A stretch of 64,000 nt of DNA from Pseudomonadota bacterium (GCA_021783695.1 JAJXTO010000007.1:11630-75629), one strand, 5' to 3'; positions 37,968 to 49,626 are shown, counted from the stretch's first letter. Program-made: numbers and translations. Notes: generated by a model from the sequence alone, not told the origin.

Positions 37968-38903
37968 TCACAACTCCTGCTCCAGCGGTACTGTCTGCTT
38001 GCGCGTATTGAGCGCCACATGAATGCCGCCGAAGATGAGCAAGGCTGCCCAGAAGTGATACCAATGGATGGTTTCACCGAGAAACAGCCAGCTCAGCAGC
38101 GCGGCGAACAACGGCGCGAGATTGCCGAAGTACGCCGGAATCTGCGCCCCGACCTTGCCAACCGCGCTGCCCCAGCACCAGTACGCCAGCAGCGACGGCA
38201 GCACCGCCACATAGGCCAGCGCCAGCCAGACCGGACCGCCCCAGTGTGTGGTCTGCCCGCCAATCCAGCGCTCGGCCAGCATGAAGGGCAGGATGGACAG
38301 CACGCCCCAGATCATCTGCGCCGCCAGCGAGGTCATCGGTGCCAGGCCCAGCGGGCGCTGGCGCAGCTCCCAGGTGTAGATCGCCCACAGGAACACGGCC
38401 AGCAGCATGATCAGATCGCCTGGAGCGAAGTGCAGCGCCGCCAGATGCGCCACGTCGCCCTTGGCCACGACCATTGCCACCCCCGCGACGGACAACAGCG
38501 CGCCGATCCACTGCGCCCTGCCCACGGCCTGCTTGTAGAACGCTCCGCCGATCAGCAGGATGAACACCGGCGCGCTCGACGTGATGAGCGAGACGTTGAG
38601 CGGCGTGGCGGTCTCCAGCGCCACATATTGCAGCGAGTTGTAGCTGCCCACCCCCAGAATGCCCATGACGGCGAGCGACTTCCATTTGCTGCGCAGCACG
38701 GCGCGGTTGCGCCACAGATCGGGGCCGACGATGAGCAGCGCGATCGCCAGGGCGAAAAACCAGCGGTAAAAACTCAGCGCAAGCGGAGGAATCTGCCCCA
38801 CCATCAGCCGTCCCACCACGGCATTGCCGGCCCAGAACAGCGGGGGCAGAGTCAGCAGCAGGGCGGTTTGCGGATCGAGCAGGCGCGGTCTATGGCGGGG
38901 CAT
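37968..38903 (-). CDS. EamA/DMT-family transporter
   Basis: 311 residues with about ten hydrophobic helices arranged as two EamA repeats: first repeat from LPPLFWAGNAVVGRLMVGQIPPLALSFYRW, second from LIMLLAVFLWAIYTWELRQRP. The ends of each repeat show PVFILLIGGAFYKQ and PLFAALLSWLFLGETIHWYH. These permeases export metabolites or amino acids across the inner membrane; the substrate cannot be read from sequence. It lies 70 bases downstream of rfbC on the same strand, so partial cotranscription is possible. Confidence 0.88.
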   Translation of the reverse strand: MPRHRPRLLDPQTALLLTLPPLFWAGNAVVGRLMVGQIPPLALSFYRWFFALAIALLIVGPDLWRNRAVLRSKWKSLAVMGILGVGSYNSLQYVALETATPLNVSLITSSAPVFILLIGGAFYKQAVGRAQWIGALLSVAGVAMVVAKGDVAHLAALHFAPGDLIMLLAVFLWAIYTWELRQRPLGLAPMTSLAAQMIWGVLSILPFMLAERWIGGQTTHWGGPVWLALAYVAVLPSLLAYWCWGSAVGKVGAQIPAYFGNLAPLFAALLSWLFLGETIHWYHFWAALLIFGGIHVALNTRKQTVPLEQEL

Positions 38904-38973
38904 GGGCGCATTATTTCAGTGCGGCGGCAAGTCTGCCCGAAGCCCGCTTGCCCCAAGCCAGGAGCGAAGCCCT

Positions 38974-39537
38974 TCAGGCGTAGACCTCGGCTCCCGCCAG
39001 CCGCGGCGCTGCGGCGTCCTTGGCGGCCAGACTGGGCAGGCCGTCCGGCAGGTTCAGCCCTGCGAGTGGCCAGTCGATTGCGAGTTGCGGGTCGTTCCAG
39101 GCCAGATTGCGGTCATGCTCGGGGTACCAGTAATCGGTGGTTTTGTAGAGGAAATCGGCAGTCTCGCTCAGCACCACAAAACCGTGGCCGAAGCCCGGCG
39201 GCACCCACAGCAGGCGCTGGTTGTCGGCGCTGAGTTCCACGCCGACCCATTGGCCAAAGCGGGGAGAGCTTTTGCGCAGATCCACCGCCACGTCCCACAC
39301 CGCGCCGGTGACGGCGCGTACCAGCTTGCCCTGCGGCTTGACGAGCTGATAGTGCAGGCCACGCAGCACGCCGCGGGCCGATCTGGAGTGGTTGTCCTGC
39401 ACGAACTCCAGATCCAGCCCGGTGTCGGCCGCAAAGGTCTTGCGGTTGTAGCTCTCGAAAAAAAAGCCGCGGGGGTCGCCGAACACCTTGGGCTCGAGGA
39501 TGAGCACTTCGGGCAGGGCGGTGGGGATGACGTTCAT
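38974..39537 (-). CDS. rfbC: dTDP-4-dehydrorhamnose 3,5-epimerase
   Basis: 187 residues. [58 protein letters not shown] and [33 protein letters not shown] are RmlC landmarks, with the catalytic histidine in RGLHYQ. Third step of dTDP-L-rhamnose synthesis. Its ATG overlaps the rfbA stop (ATGA). Last rfb gene of the run, with Ala-rich C-terminus. Confidence 0.96.
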   Translation of the reverse strand: MNVIPTALPEVLILEPKVFGDPRGFFFESYNRKTFAADTGLDLEFVQDNHSRSARGVLRGLHYQLVKPQGKLVRAVTGAVWDVAVDLRKSSPRFGQWVGVELSADNQRLLWVPPGFGHGFVVLSETADFLYKTTDYWYPEHDRNLAWNDPQLAIDWPLAGLNLPDGLPSLAAKDAAAPRLAGAEVYA

Positions 39538-40421
39538 GCGCCCTCCTCGGTGAGAAGCCGCAGCAGATACTGGCCGTAGCCGTTTTTTTTCATCGGCTCG
39601 GCCAGACGCTGCAGTTGCGCGGCATCGATCCAGCCGTTGCGCAAGGCGATCTCCTCCGGGCAGGCCACTTTGAGACCCTGGCGCTTTTCGATGGTGGCGA
39701 TGAACTGTCCGGCTTCGAGCAGGCTGTCGTGGGTGCCGGTGTCGAGCCAGGCGTAGCCGCGGCCCAGCGTCTGCACCTGCAGGGTGCCCTGCTCCAGATA
39801 GACGCGGTTGACGTCGGTGATCTCCAGCTCGCCGCGCGGCGAGGGCTTGAGGCTGGCGGCGATGTCGGCCACCTGGTTGTCGTAGAAGTACAGGCCGGTG
39901 ACGGCGTAGTTGCTCCTCGGCCTGGCGGGTTTCTCTTCGATGCTGATGGCGCGGCCGCCGGCGTCGAACTCGACCACACCGTAACGCTCGGGATCGTGCA
40001 CGTGGTAGGCGTAGACCGTGGCGCCACGGGTCTGGGCGGTGGCCTCTTTCAGCGAGGCCTGCAGGTCGTGGCCCCAGAACAGGTTGTCGCCCAGCACGAG
40101 CGCGCTGGCCGCGTTGCCGATGAAGTCGCGGCCGATCAGGAAGGCCTGCGCCAGTCCGTCGGGGCTGGGCTGCACGGCGTACTGCAGGTTCAGACCCCAC
40201 TGGCTGCCATCACCCAGCAACTGGGCAAAGCGCGGGGTGTCCTGTGGGGTGGAGATGATGAGCACCTCGCGGATGCCCGCGAGCATCAGCGCGGACAGCG
40301 GGTAGTAGATCATCGGCTTGTCGTACACCGGCAGCAGTTGCTTGCTCACCGCCTGCGTGACGGGATACAGGCGGGTGCCGGAGCCGCCGGCGAGGATGAG
40401 GCCTTTGCGTGGCTGGGTCAT
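39534..40421 (-). CDS. rfbA: Glucose-1-phosphate thymidylyltransferase
   Basis: 295 residues. Nucleotidyltransferase motif [17 protein letters not shown], then [51 protein letters not shown] and [13 protein letters not shown]. It activates glucose-1-phosphate with dTTP, first step of dTDP-rhamnose synthesis. It overlaps rfbD upstream and rfbC downstream by four bases each, so translation is likely coupled. Confidence 0.96.
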   Translation of the reverse strand: MTQPRKGLILAGGSGTRLYPVTQAVSKQLLPVYDKPMIYYPLSALMLAGIREVLIISTPQDTPRFAQLLGDGSQWGLNLQYAVQPSPDGLAQAFLIGRDFIGNAASALVLGDNLFWGHDLQASLKEATAQTRGATVYAYHVHDPERYGVVEFDAGGRAISIEEKPARPRSNYAVTGLYFYDNQVADIAASLKPSPRGELEITDVNRVYLEQGTLQVQTLGRGYAWLDTGTHDSLLEAGQFIATIEKRQGLKVACPEEIALRNGWIDAAQLQRLAEPMKKNGYGQYLLRLLTEEGA

Positions 40422-41320
40422 AGCGGGAGTTCGTCGATCAGGCGTTGCACCTGGGTCTGCCAGGGCGGCAGAGTCAGGTTGAAGGTCGTCTGGAGTTTGC
40501 CGCAGTCCAGCCGGGAGTTGGCCGGGCGCGGCGCGGGCAGCGGGTAGTCGGCGGTGGGAATGGCCTGCACCTGCTCGGGCGGGCAGCGCAGCGCCCTGCC
40601 GCGGGCGGCAGCCTGGGTGAGGACGAACTGCGCATAGCCGTGCCAACTGGTGCTGCCCTGCGCGGTGAGGTGGTAGAGGCCGCTGGCCTGCGCCGCAAGG
40701 GCGGCATCGGTGCGCAGGCGGTGCAGCATGAGCGCGGTGGCGTCGGCAATGAGTTCGGCGCTGGTGGGGGCGCCGAACTGGTCGGCGATCACCCGCAGGC
40801 TGTCGCGTTCGGCGGCGAGTTTGAGCATGGTCTTGGCGAAGTTGCCGCCGCGCGCCGCATACACCCAGGAGGTGCGCAGGATGAGGTGGCGGCAGCCGCT
40901 GGCGGCAATGGCCTGCTCGCCCGCCAGCTTGCTCTTGCCGTAGACGCTTTGCGGGTTGGGCGTGTCGCGCTCGGTGTAGGGCACGGCTTTGCTGCCGTCG
41001 AACACATAGTCGGTCGAGTAGTGCGCCAGCCAGGCATCGTGGGCGGTGGCGTAGTCCGCCAGGATCTGCGGAGCCTCGGCGTTGATGCGCTGCGCCAGCG
41101 CGGGCTCGGTCTCGGCCTTGTCGACTGCGGTGTAGGCGGCGGCGTTGACGATGACCTGCGGGCGCTCGCGTTGCAGCACGGCGCGCAGGGCGTCGAGATG
41201 GTTGAGGTCGGCCTGGGCGCGGTTACGCGGCAGCACGGTGCCCAGAGGCAACAGGGCGCGGCGCAATTCCCAGCCGACCTGACCGTCTGCACCCAGCAGC
41301 AGGATGCGCGGCGGGTTCAA
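40418..41320 (-). CDS. rfbD: dTDP-4-dehydrorhamnose reductase
   Basis: 300 residues from a TTG start inside TTGA that overlaps the rfbB stop; no ATG fits the conserved N-terminus. [17 protein letters not shown] is the nucleotide-binding loop, then [42 protein letters not shown] with the catalytic Tyr-x3-Lys, and [14 protein letters not shown]. Final reduction to dTDP-L-rhamnose. The ORF track starts far upstream in rfbB and is not the real start. Confidence 0.94.
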   Translation of the reverse strand: MNPPRILLLGADGQVGWELRRALLPLGTVLPRNRAQADLNHLDALRAVLQRERPQVIVNAAAYTAVDKAETEPALAQRINAEAPQILADYATAHDAWLAHYSTDYVFDGSKAVPYTERDTPNPQSVYGKSKLAGEQAIAASGCRHLILRTSWVYAARGGNFAKTMLKLAAERDSLRVIADQFGAPTSAELIADATALMLHRLRTDAALAAQASGLYHLTAQGSTSWHGYAQFVLTQAAARGRALRCPPEQVQAIPTADYPLPAPRPANSRLDCGKLQTTFNLTLPPWQTQVQRLIDELPL

Positions 41321-42405
41321 GCCACGGCTCCGGCTGGGTCTCCCGCCTGAGCCCCGTACTGCGTGCCGACCCACTGGCGGTAGGCGCCGCTGGTGACGTG
41401 CGCCACCCAGTCGGGATGGTCGAGATACCACTGCACGGTGCGCGCGAGGCCGGTGGTGAAGGTTTCCTGCGGGGTCCAGCCGAGTTCGCGTTCGATCTTG
41501 CCCGCGTCGATGGCGTAGCGGCGGTCGTGGCCGGGGCGGTCGGTCACAAAGGTGATCTGGGCCTTGTAGCGGGTGCCGTCGGCCTTGGGACGCAGATCGT
41601 CGAGCAGGTCGCACAGGGTGTGAACGACATCGAGGTTCTTCACCTCGTTGCAGCCGCCGATGTTGTAGGTCTGGCCGAGTGCGCCGGCCTCGAGCACACG
41701 GGCAATGGCGCGGCAGTGGTCTTCCACATACAGCCAGTCGCGCACGTTCTGGCCGTCGCCGTACACCGGCAGGGATTTGCCGGCCAGGGCGTTGTGGATC
41801 ATCAGCGGGATGAGTTTCTCGGGGAACTGGTAGGGGCCGTAGTTGTTGGAGCAGTTGGTGGTGAGCACCGGCAGGCCGTAGGTGTGATGCCAGGCACGCA
41901 CGAGGTGGTCGGAGGCGGCCTTGCTCGCGCTGTAGGGGCTGTTGGGCGCGTAGGGGGTGGTTTCGGTGAAGGCCGGGTCGGTGGGGCTCAGGCTGCCGTA
42001 GACCTCGTCGGTGGACACATGCAGGAAGCGGAAGGCAGCCTTCTCCGCATGCGGCAAAGCGCTCCAGTAGGCGCGGGTGGCTTCGAGCAGCTCGAAGGTG
42101 CCCTGCACATTGGTGCGGATGAAGTCCCCCGGGCCGTGGATGGAGCGGTCGACATGGCTCTCGGCGGCGAAGTGCAGGATGGCGCGCGGGCGGTGCTGAG
42201 CAAGCAGCGCGGCCACGGCGGGCCGGTCGCCAATGTCCACCTTGGCGAAGTGATAGCGCGCATCGCCCTGCACGCTGGCCAGGCTTTCCAGATTGCCGGC
42301 GTAGGTCAGGGCGTCGAGCACCAGCACGGGCTCGTCGGACTGGCCCAGCCAGTGATGAACAAAGTTGGCGCCGATGAAACCGGCAGCTCCGGTGAGGAAA
42401 ATCAT
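41317..42405 (-). CDS. rfbB: dTDP-glucose 4,6-dehydratase
   Basis: 362 residues, extended [22 protein letters not shown] loop, [59 protein letters not shown] with catalytic Tyr-x3-Lys, and [17 protein letters not shown]. Second step of dTDP-rhamnose synthesis. First gene of the rfbBDAC operon; the 117 bases upstream to sdaA have no obvious strong promoter or terminator. Rhamnose is probably for LPS or exopolysaccharide. Confidence 0.96.
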   Translation of the reverse strand: MIFLTGAAGFIGANFVHHWLGQSDEPVLVLDALTYAGNLESLASVQGDARYHFAKVDIGDRPAVAALLAQHRPRAILHFAAESHVDRSIHGPGDFIRTNVQGTFELLEATRAYWSALPHAEKAAFRFLHVSTDEVYGSLSPTDPAFTETTPYAPNSPYSASKAASDHLVRAWHHTYGLPVLTTNCSNNYGPYQFPEKLIPLMIHNALAGKSLPVYGDGQNVRDWLYVEDHCRAIARVLEAGALGQTYNIGGCNEVKNLDVVHTLCDLLDDLRPKADGTRYKAQITFVTDRPGHDRRYAIDAGKIERELGWTPQETFTTGLARTVQWYLDHPDWVAHVTSGAYRQWVGTQYGAQAGDPAGAVA

Positions 42406-42522
42406 GGTTTGGTTGAAATTCTGCTGAAAGATCGGTCATGTCGCCGGGATACGGCGCAACTGTCAGGATAACAACGCCGCGCGTGCTGGCCGTCTGCGCG
42501 CGTCATGACCATCAAGCCCCGG

Positions 42523-43947
42523 TCAGCATTCGATGATGTTCACCGCCAGGCCGCCACGGGCGGTTTCCTTGTACTTGGTCTGCATATCGGCGCCGGTGTC
42601 GCGCATGGTCTTGATGACCTGATCGAGCGAGACGATGTGGCGGCCGTCGCCGTGCAGCGCCATGCGCGCGGCGTTGAGGGCCTGCACCGAGGCGATGGCG
42701 TTGCGTTCGATGCAGGGCACCTGCACCAGTCCGCCAACGGGGTCGCAGGTCAGGCCGAGGTGGTGCTCCATGCCGATTTCCGCGGCGTTTTCCACCTGTT
42801 CGGGCGTGCCGCCAAGCACGGCGCACAGCGCACCGGCGGCCATTGAGCAGGCCACGCCGACCTCGCCCTGGCAGCCCACCTCGGCGCCGCTGATCGATGC
42901 ATTCTCTTTGTAGAGCAGGCCGATGGCGCCGGCAGTGAGCAGGAAATCGGCCACGCCCGCGTCGTTCGCGCCGGGCACGAAGCGGGTGTAGTAGTGCAGC
43001 ACGGCGGGAATGATGCCGGCGGCGCCGTTGGTCGGCGCGGTGACCACGCGGCCACCTGCAGCGTTCTCTTCGTTGACCGCCAGGGCGTAGAGGTTGACCC
43101 AATCGATGGCCTGCAGCGGATCATGCAGGGGCTGCAGCGGCGCGGTCAGCGCCGTTGCGCCGCTGGGGACGGGGCTGCCTGCGAGAGTGCGGTAGAGCTG
43201 CGGCGCGCGGCGGCGCACATGCAGCCAGCCGGGCAACTCGCCTTCGGTGGCGCAGCCGCGCGCCACGCAGGCCTGCATGACCTGCCAGATGCGCAGCAGT
43301 TCGCGGTCGATGTCGGCATCGGCACGCCAATGCCGCTCGTTGCGGCGCATGACGGCGGCGATGCTCAGGCCGTGCGTGCGGGTGAGCGCCAGCAGTTCCA
43401 CCGCGCTGTGAAACGGCAGCGGCAGCACGGTGGTGTCGGGTGCGACGCGCTTTTGCCGTTCGCCATCAGCGGCCACTTCGTCGCTGACGACAAAACCGCC
43501 GCCAACCGAGTAGTAGATGCGCTGATCGAGCACGGCACCCGTGGCATCGAAGGCGGAAAACTGCATGCCGTTGGCGTGCAGCGGCAGTTGCCGGAGGGCG
43601 AAGAACGTGATGTCGCGCGCCGGGTCGAAGTTCAGTGGCTGCAGGCCCAGCAGGCCGAGCCGGTGTGTGGCCTGCAGCGCCGCGATGCGCCCGCCAATGC
43701 TGTCCACATCCACGGTGTCGGGCAGATCGCCCTGCAGGCCGAGGATGACCGCACGGTCGCTCCCATGTCCCTTGCCGGTGGCGCCGAGCGAGCCATACAG
43801 CGCGCACTCCACCCGGGCCACGCGCTTCAGCTTGCCGCTGGCCTGCAACTGCAGTGCAAACAGCCGCGCCGCGCGCATCGGCCCCACGGTATGCGAGCTG
43901 CTCGGGCCGATGCCTACCTTGAACAGATCGAACACCGAGACGGCCAC
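42523..43947 (-). CDS. sdaA: L-serine ammonia-lyase (single-chain, iron-sulfur)
   Basis: 474 residues. N-terminal beta domain with [22 protein letters not shown], and C-terminal catalytic domain with [42 protein letters not shown] and [19 protein letters not shown], whose cysteines bind the catalytic 4Fe-4S cluster. Converts L-serine to pyruvate and ammonia. It starts 15 bases after ltaE, which follows gcvP by 12, so it appears to be the last gene of the glycine-riboswitch operon. Confidence 0.95.
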   Translation of the reverse strand: MAVSVFDLFKVGIGPSSSHTVGPMRAARLFALQLQASGKLKRVARVECALYGSLGATGKGHGSDRAVILGLQGDLPDTVDVDSIGGRIAALQATHRLGLLGLQPLNFDPARDITFFALRQLPLHANGMQFSAFDATGAVLDQRIYYSVGGGFVVSDEVAADGERQKRVAPDTTVLPLPFHSAVELLALTRTHGLSIAAVMRRNERHWRADADIDRELLRIWQVMQACVARGCATEGELPGWLHVRRRAPQLYRTLAGSPVPSGATALTAPLQPLHDPLQAIDWVNLYALAVNEENAAGGRVVTAPTNGAAGIIPAVLHYYTRFVPGANDAGVADFLLTAGAIGLLYKENASISGAEVGCQGEVGVACSMAAGALCAVLGGTPEQVENAAEIGMEHHLGLTCDPVGGLVQVPCIERNAIASVQALNAARMALHGDGRHIVSLDQVIKTMRDTGADMQTKYKETARGGLAVNIIEC

Positions 43948-43962
43948 GGCGCTTCTTTCAGA

Positions 43963-45033
43963 TCAGTCCTGCGCCGCGCAGGCCGCGATGAGATCGGCGG
44001 CGAAGGCGTCCACCGATTCGGGCGTGGTGTCCCAGGCGCACATCAGTCGGCAGCCTCCGTCGGCGATGAATTCGTAGAAACGCCAGCCCTGTGCGTGCAG
44101 GGTGTCGATGACGGCGCGGGGCAGATGGGCGAACACCGCATTGGCCTCGGGCGGGTGCATCACCCGCACGCCGGGAACGGCGTGGATGGCCGCATACAGA
44201 CGTTGCGCCATGGCGTTGGCATGGCTGGCGTGGCGCAGCCAGGTGGCGTTTTCCAGCATGCCCAGCCAGGGCGCGGAAATGAAGCGCATTTTCGAGGCGA
44301 GCTGTCCAGCCTGTTTCACCCGCCAGGCGAAATCGGCGGAGAGCTCACGGTCGAAGAACACCACGGCCTCGCCAACGGGCAGGCCGTTCTTGGTGCCGCC
44401 GAAGCACAGCACGTCCACCCCGGCGCGCCAGGTGATGTCGCTCGGATGGCAGCCCAGCGTGGCCACGGCGTTGGCAAAGCGCGCGCCGTCCATGTGCAGC
44501 TTGAGGCGGTGGCGCTTGGCCATGGCGGCGATGGCGCGCACTTCCTCGACGCTGTAGACGGTGCCGAGCTCGGTCGCCTGGGTGATGGAGACGACCTTGG
44601 GCTTGGGGAAGTGGATGTCGCTGCGCTTGGTGACCAGCGCATCGATGGCATCCGGCGTGAGCTTGCCGCGCCGTGCCTGCGGGCTTTCGGATTCGGTGAT
44701 CAGCAGCTTGGAGCCGCCGGAGAAAAACTCCGGGCAGCCGCACTCGTCGGTTTCGATATGCGCCACCGGGGTGCAGATCACCGAGTGGTAGCTCTGGCAC
44801 ATGGCGGCGAGCGCCAGCGAATTGGCCGCCGTGCCGTTGAACACGAAATAGACGTCGCAGTCGGTCTGGAACAGTTCACGCAGACGGTCGGAGACGCGCT
44901 GCGTCCAGCCGTCGTCGCCATAGGCCGGCTGATGGCCGGATGCATTGGCCTGCAGCAGCCAGTGCAAGGCTTCCGGGCAGATGCCGGCGTAGTTGTCGCT
45001 GGCGAAATGTTGTCGGATTTCTGGGGTGTGCAT
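43963..45033 (-). CDS. ltaE: Low-specificity threonine aldolase
   Basis: 356 residues, fold type I PLP enzyme of the beta-eliminating lyase/threonine aldolase family. FASDNYAGICPEAL opening, FVFNGTAANSLALAAM, HIETDECGCPEFFSGGSKLL, LHMDGARFANAVA and CFGGTKNGLPVGEAVVFF with the PLP lysine. It cleaves threonine (or allo-threonine) to glycine and acetaldehyde. Between gcvP and sdaA with tiny gaps, it would feed glycine into the cleavage system. Relatives can act on other beta-hydroxy amino acids such as phenylserine. Confidence 0.92.
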   Translation of the reverse strand: MHTPEIRQHFASDNYAGICPEALHWLLQANASGHQPAYGDDGWTQRVSDRLRELFQTDCDVYFVFNGTAANSLALAAMCQSYHSVICTPVAHIETDECGCPEFFSGGSKLLITESESPQARRGKLTPDAIDALVTKRSDIHFPKPKVVSITQATELGTVYSVEEVRAIAAMAKRHRLKLHMDGARFANAVATLGCHPSDITWRAGVDVLCFGGTKNGLPVGEAVVFFDRELSADFAWRVKQAGQLASKMRFISAPWLGMLENATWLRHASHANAMAQRLYAAIHAVPGVRVMHPPEANAVFAHLPRAVIDTLHAQGWRFYEFIADGGCRLMCAWDTTPESVDAFAADLIAACAAQD

Positions 45034-45045
45034 GGAGTGGAGTTG

Positions 45046-47940
45046 CTATTCGGCGTAGTCCGCAGCGTAGTCCGCGATGGGCAGGCAGGCGCATTGCAGA
45101 TTGCGGTCGCCCCAGGCGTTGTCCACCCGGCCCACCGGCGGCCAGTATTTGCTGGCTTTGAGCGCGGGCGTCGGGAAGGCGGCATCTTCTCTGCTGTGGA
45201 CATGCGCCCAGTCCGCGCCGAGCACGCTGGCCGCGGTGTGCGGCGCGGCCTTGAGCGGATTGTCCTCACGCGGCCATTCGCCCTTTTCCACCCGGGCGAT
45301 CTCGGCGCGGATGGCGATCATGGCGTCGATGAAACGATCGAGTTCCGCGAGCGACTCGCTCTCGGTCGGCTCGATCATCAGCGTGCCCGGCACCGGGAAG
45401 CTCATGGTCGGCGCGTGAAAGCCATAGTCCATCAGCCGCTTGGCCACATCTTCGTTGCTGATGCCGGTGGCGTCTTTCAGCGGGCGCAGGTCGAGGATGC
45501 ACTCATGCGCCACGCGGCCGTTCTCGCCGGTGTAGAGCACGGGGTAATGGCCCTTGAGCTTTTCGGCAATGTAATTGGCCGACAGGATGGCCACGCGGCT
45601 GGCCTGGGTGAGGCCACCGGCGCCCATCATGCGCATATACATCCACGAAATCGGCAGCACACTGGCATTACCCAGCGGCGCGGCGCTCACCGCACCGACC
45701 GCCCCCGGATGATCGACACCCGCAGCGCGATGCACCGGCAGGAAAGGCGCCAGGTGCGCGCGCACACCGATCGGCCCCACACCAGGGCCGCCGCCGCCAT
45801 GCGGAATACAGAAGGTCTTGTGCAGATTGAGATGGGACACGTCCGCGCCGAACTCGGGCGGACTGGCCAGACCGACCAGCGCGTTCAGATTGGCGCCGTC
45901 CACATACACCTGCCCGCCGTTCTGGTGGACGATGTCGCAGATGGCGCGCACTTCGGTCTCGAACACGCCGTGGGTGCTGGGGTAGGTGATCATGCACGCG
46001 GCCAATTGGGCCGCATGTTGCTCGGCCTTGGCACGCAGATCGGCCAGATCGACATTGCCCTGCGCATCGCAGGCGGTCACGACCACCCGCATGCCCGCCA
46101 TCTGCGCCGAAGCGGGGTTGGTGCCGTGGGCGGACGATGGAATCAGGCAGACATCGCGATGCGCCTCGCCCCGGCTGGCGTGCCAGGCGCGGATGACCAG
46201 CAGCCCGGCGTACTCACCCTGCGAGCCGGCGTTGGGCTGCAGGCACATGGCGTCGTAGCCGGTGGCGGCGCACAGCCACTGTTCGAGCTGCCGCGCCAGC
46301 TGGGCGTAGCCGCGCGTCTGATCGGCCGGAGCGAAGGGGTGGATGGAAGCGAATTCCGGCCAGGTGATGGGCACCATCTCGCTGGTGGCGTTGAGCTTCA
46401 TGGTGCAGGAGCCCAGCGGAATCATCGCGCGGTCGAGCGCGATGTCTTTGTCGGCCAGGCGGCGCAGATAGCGCAGCATCTCGGTTTCGCTGTGATAGCG
46501 GTGGAACACCGGGTGGCTGAGGAAGGCGCTTTGCCGCGCGAGCTGCTGCGGCCAGCGCGGCGCCACGCCTTTCTCGGCAGCGTCGAACAGCGCGCCACAA
46601 TGTTCCACGCCAAAGCAGGCCAGAATGTCGCACAGATCCTGACGGGTCACAGTTTCATCCAGCGACACGGCCACATGTTGCGCGCCGATGCGGCGGAAGT
46701 TGATGCCATGCGCCAGCGCGGCCGCATGCACGGCCTCGGTGCGCACACCGGTGTGTACGGTCAGGGTGTCGAAGAATTCGGGGTTGAGCACCGGCAGCCC
46801 GGCCTGCTGCAGGCCCTGCGCCAGGAGCACGGTGTAGGCATGCACCCGCTGGGCGATGCGCTTGAGCCCCGCAGGGCCGTGATAGACCGCATACATGCTG
46901 GCGAGCACGGCCGGCAGCACCTGCGCGGTGCAGATGTTGCTGGTGGCCTTTTCGCGGCGGATGTGCTGCTCGCGGGTTTGCAGCGCCAGACGGTAGGCCG
47001 GCTGGCCATGCACGTCCTGGCTCACGCCGACGAGCCGACCGGGCAATGAGCGCTTGAGCGCGTCGCGCACCGCCAGATAGCCGGCGTGCGGGCCACCGAA
47101 GCCCAGTGGGAGTCCGAAGCGCTGGGTGGTGCCGCAGGCGATGTCGGCCCCGATTTCGCCCGGCGACATCAGCAGGGTGAGCGCCAGCAGGTCTGCCGCG
47201 ACAACGACCAGCACACCCTTGGCCTTGAGCGCGGCGATGCGCTCGCGGTCGTCGCGCACGGTGCCGTCCGCTCCGGGGTATTGCAGCAGCACGCCAAAGT
47301 AATCGCCTTCCAGCGCTTGATCCGCCGCACCGCTGACCACCTCGATGTCCAGCGGCGCGGCGCGAGTATGCAGCACTTCGAGGGTCTGCGGCAGCACGTC
47401 GTCGGCAACGAAAAAGCGTTGCGACTTGAGCTTGCTCGACCGCAGCGCCAGGGTCATGGCCTCGGCCGCGGCGGTGGCTTCGTCGAGCATGGAGGCGTTG
47501 GACACGTCCATGCCGGTGAGGTCGGCCACCATGGTCTGGAAATTGAGCAGCGCTTCCAGCCGCCCCTGGCTGATTTCAGGCTGATACGGCGTGTAGGCGG
47601 TATACCAGGCCGGGCTCTCCAGCACATTGCGCTGGATGACGCCGGGCATCAACGCGTTGTAGTAGCCCTGCCCGATGTAACTGCGCATCACCCGGTTGTC
47701 CTGGGCGATGCTGCGCAGCTCGGCAAGCGCCCGTGTTTCGTCGACGGCTGCGGGCAGGTCAAACGCCCTCTGGCGGCGAATGGCTGCAGGGATCACCGAT
47801 TCAATGAGCCCGTGCAGATCGGCCCCGCCCAAAGACTGCAGCATGCGCTGCTGGTCTGCGGCGTCCGGGCCGATGTGGCGACGCTGGAAGGCGTGCGCAT
47901 CTTCAAGTTCGCGCAGCGCGGGTTGGGTGGACATCAACAT
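45046..47940 (-). CDS. gcvP: Glycine dehydrogenase (decarboxylating), P-protein
   Basis: 964 residues, a full-length fused P-protein. F-x-x-RHIGP start, [35 protein letters not shown], then in the C-half [28 protein letters not shown], and [18 protein letters not shown] with the PLP lysine. It decarboxylates glycine and loads the aminomethyl group on GcvH. The ATG at 47940 has GGAGA in front; MSTQP two codons in is an alternative. Order gcvT-gcvH-gcvP. Confidence 0.97.
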   Translation of the reverse strand: MLMSTQPALRELEDAHAFQRRHIGPDAADQQRMLQSLGGADLHGLIESVIPAAIRRQRAFDLPAAVDETRALAELRSIAQDNRVMRSYIGQGYYNALMPGVIQRNVLESPAWYTAYTPYQPEISQGRLEALLNFQTMVADLTGMDVSNASMLDEATAAAEAMTLALRSSKLKSQRFFVADDVLPQTLEVLHTRAAPLDIEVVSGAADQALEGDYFGVLLQYPGADGTVRDDRERIAALKAKGVLVVVAADLLALTLLMSPGEIGADIACGTTQRFGLPLGFGGPHAGYLAVRDALKRSLPGRLVGVSQDVHGQPAYRLALQTREQHIRREKATSNICTAQVLPAVLASMYAVYHGPAGLKRIAQRVHAYTVLLAQGLQQAGLPVLNPEFFDTLTVHTGVRTEAVHAAALAHGINFRRIGAQHVAVSLDETVTRQDLCDILACFGVEHCGALFDAAEKGVAPRWPQQLARQSAFLSHPVFHRYHSETEMLRYLRRLADKDIALDRAMIPLGSCTMKLNATSEMVPITWPEFASIHPFAPADQTRGYAQLARQLEQWLCAATGYDAMCLQPNAGSQGEYAGLLVIRAWHASRGEAHRDVCLIPSSAHGTNPASAQMAGMRVVVTACDAQGNVDLADLRAKAEQHAAQLAACMITYPSTHGVFETEVRAICDIVHQNGGQVYVDGANLNALVGLASPPEFGADVSHLNLHKTFCIPHGGGGPGVGPIGVRAHLAPFLPVHRAAGVDHPGAVGAVSAAPLGNASVLPISWMYMRMMGAGGLTQASRVAILSANYIAEKLKGHYPVLYTGENGRVAHECILDLRPLKDATGISNEDVAKRLMDYGFHAPTMSFPVPGTLMIEPTESESLAELDRFIDAMIAIRAEIARVEKGEWPREDNPLKAAPHTAASVLGADWAHVHSREDAAFPTPALKASKYWPPVGRVDNAWGDRNLQCACLPIADYAADYAE

Positions 47941-47982
47941 GCGGTGTTCTCCGGGTCAGGCGGGATTGCGGTGGGCAATCGT

Positions 47983-48357
47983 TCAGGCGTTCTTGAGCAG
48001 TTCGGCGTAGGCGGCTTCGTCCATCAGGGCGTCGAGCTGGCTCGGGTCGGACAGTTTGATGCGGAAAAACCAGCCACTGTTCTGCGGGTCCGAGTTGGCC
48101 AGCGAGGGGTCGGCGCGCAGGGTTTCGTTGACTTCAGTCACTTCGCCCGAAACCGGGCTGAACACGTCTGCCGCCGCCTTGACCGACTCGACCACGCCCA
48201 CGGTGTCGTGCGCTGCATAGGTCTTCCCGACCTCGGGCAGATCGACGAACACCACATCGCCCAGCGCGTCCTGCGCATGGGGGGTGATGCCCACGGTGGC
48301 GATGCCCGCGGCATCGACGCGAATCCATTCATGGTCGGGGGTGAATTTCAGGCTCAT
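47983..48357 (-). CDS. gcvH: Glycine cleavage system H protein
   Basis: 124 residues. [21 protein letters not shown], the lipoyl-attachment segment [21 protein letters not shown] (lysine in ESVKAA), and [15 protein letters not shown]. The lipoyl arm shuttles the aminomethyl group between GcvP, GcvT and the dihydrolipoyl dehydrogenase. It lies 54 bases after gcvT and 42 before gcvP. Confidence 0.97.
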   Translation of the reverse strand: MSLKFTPDHEWIRVDAAGIATVGITPHAQDALGDVVFVDLPEVGKTYAAHDTVGVVESVKAAADVFSPVSGEVTEVNETLRADPSLANSDPQNSGWFFRIKLSDPSQLDALMDEAAYAELLKNA

Positions 48358-48411
48358 GGAACTCTCCGGATAGGAATGAAAATTGAGATCAAAACAGCAT
48401 CGGGACCATCA

Positions 48412-49572
48412 TCAACCGCGCCAGTAACGGTGCGGCACAAACGGCATGGGTTGCAACTGCATGGGCACGGCGCGGCCACGCACCTGGGCATACAGCGTCG
48501 TGCCCGGGGCGGTGAATTCGGCGGCGACATAGGCCATGGCCACCGGCCCGCCGGCGCTGGGGGCAAAACTGCCGCTGGTCACGCGCCCGGCCACGCGGCC
48601 ATCGGCCGCCAGCAATTCGACGCCTTCACGCACCGGCGTGCGATCAAGGCCGATCAGACCGATCCGGCGACGCGCCACGACGGCGGGATTGTCGAGCTGA
48701 GACAGGATGATCTCCGCGCCGGGGAATCCCCCCGCCCGCGCGCCACCGGTGCGGCGGACTTTCTGCAGCGCCCAGCTCAGCCCGGCTTCGACCGGCGTGG
48801 TGGTGGTATCGATATCGTGGCCATAGAGGCACAGCCCGGCTTCGAGCCGCAGGGTGTCGCGCGCGCCCAGCCCGATGGGCTTGACCTCGGGGATCGCCAG
48901 CAACAGCCGCGCAAAGCGTTCGGCGTCCTGCGCCGCCACCGAGATTTCCAGCCCATCCTCGCCGGTGTAGCCGCTGCGGGTGGCGAAAATGCGGATGGGC
49001 GTCGTCTGCGTCGGCACATCCATCCAGCGCCCGGTCATGAACACAAGCTCCGCGGCCTGCGGAACCAGGCGTGAAAAACTCTGCACCGCCAGCGGCCCCT
49101 GCAGCGCCAGCAAGGCCTGTTCGGGCATGGGAACGATCTCACAGCGGTCTGCGAGGGTCTGCAGCAGGGCGACATCCTGCGCCTTGCATGCGGCGTTGAC
49201 AATGAGAAACAGCTCCAGCCCCTGACCATCGGCACGAGGGCGCGGAATCACCATCAGGTCATCGAGAATGCCGCCGTCGGAATTGGTGAACAAAGCGTAG
49301 CGCTGCTTGCCTTCGATCAGCCCCCGTATATCGACCGGCACCAGCGTTTCGAGGGCGGCGGCAGCGCCATCACCACGCAGGGCCACCTGCCCCATGTGCG
49401 AAATATCGAACAGCCCGGCGCTTTGCCGGGTCTGGAGATGTTCTGCGAGGATGCCCGCCGGGTATTGCACCGGCATGGCGTAGCCGGCGAACGGCACCAT
49501 GCGCGCGCCCAGCTCGAGGTGCAGCGCGTGCAAGGGAGTGGAAATCAGATCGGTAGTTGTGGAGTCGGACAC
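48412..49572 (-). CDS. gcvT: Aminomethyltransferase, T-protein
   Basis: 386 residues from the GTG of (M)SDSTTTDLISTPLH; the upstream ATGs would add residues outside the family and sit in the riboswitch leader. STPLHALHLELGARMVPFAGYAMPVQYPAG, FDISHMGQVALRG, RSGYTGEDGLEIS and RDTLRLEAGLCLYGHDID are landmarks. It transfers the methylene unit from GcvH to tetrahydrofolate, releasing ammonia. First gene of the riboswitch-led operon. Confidence 0.95.
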   Translation of the reverse strand: MSDSTTTDLISTPLHALHLELGARMVPFAGYAMPVQYPAGILAEHLQTRQSAGLFDISHMGQVALRGDGAAAALETLVPVDIRGLIEGKQRYALFTNSDGGILDDLMVIPRPRADGQGLELFLIVNAACKAQDVALLQTLADRCEIVPMPEQALLALQGPLAVQSFSRLVPQAAELVFMTGRWMDVPTQTTPIRIFATRSGYTGEDGLEISVAAQDAERFARLLLAIPEVKPIGLGARDTLRLEAGLCLYGHDIDTTTTPVEAGLSWALQKVRRTGGARAGGFPGAEIILSQLDNPAVVARRRIGLIGLDRTPVREGVELLAADGRVAGRVTSGSFAPSAGGPVAMAYVAAEFTAPGTTLYAQVRGRAVPMQLQPMPFVPHRYWRG

Positions 49573-49626
49573 GTCGGGTTCTCGCGGGGGTGAGGCGCAT
49601 GCGCCAGTCATACCGCACATCGTGCC

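Noticed and set aside
36192-39233. 1013-residue plus-strand ORF
   Set aside because: Antisense to the GGDEF-EAL and EamA genes; composition (His/Arg/Gln-rich) is that of a shadow frame.
42994-47049. 1351-residue plus-strand ORF
   Set aside because: Runs antisense to sdaA, ltaE and gcvP, all confidently identified by catalytic motifs.
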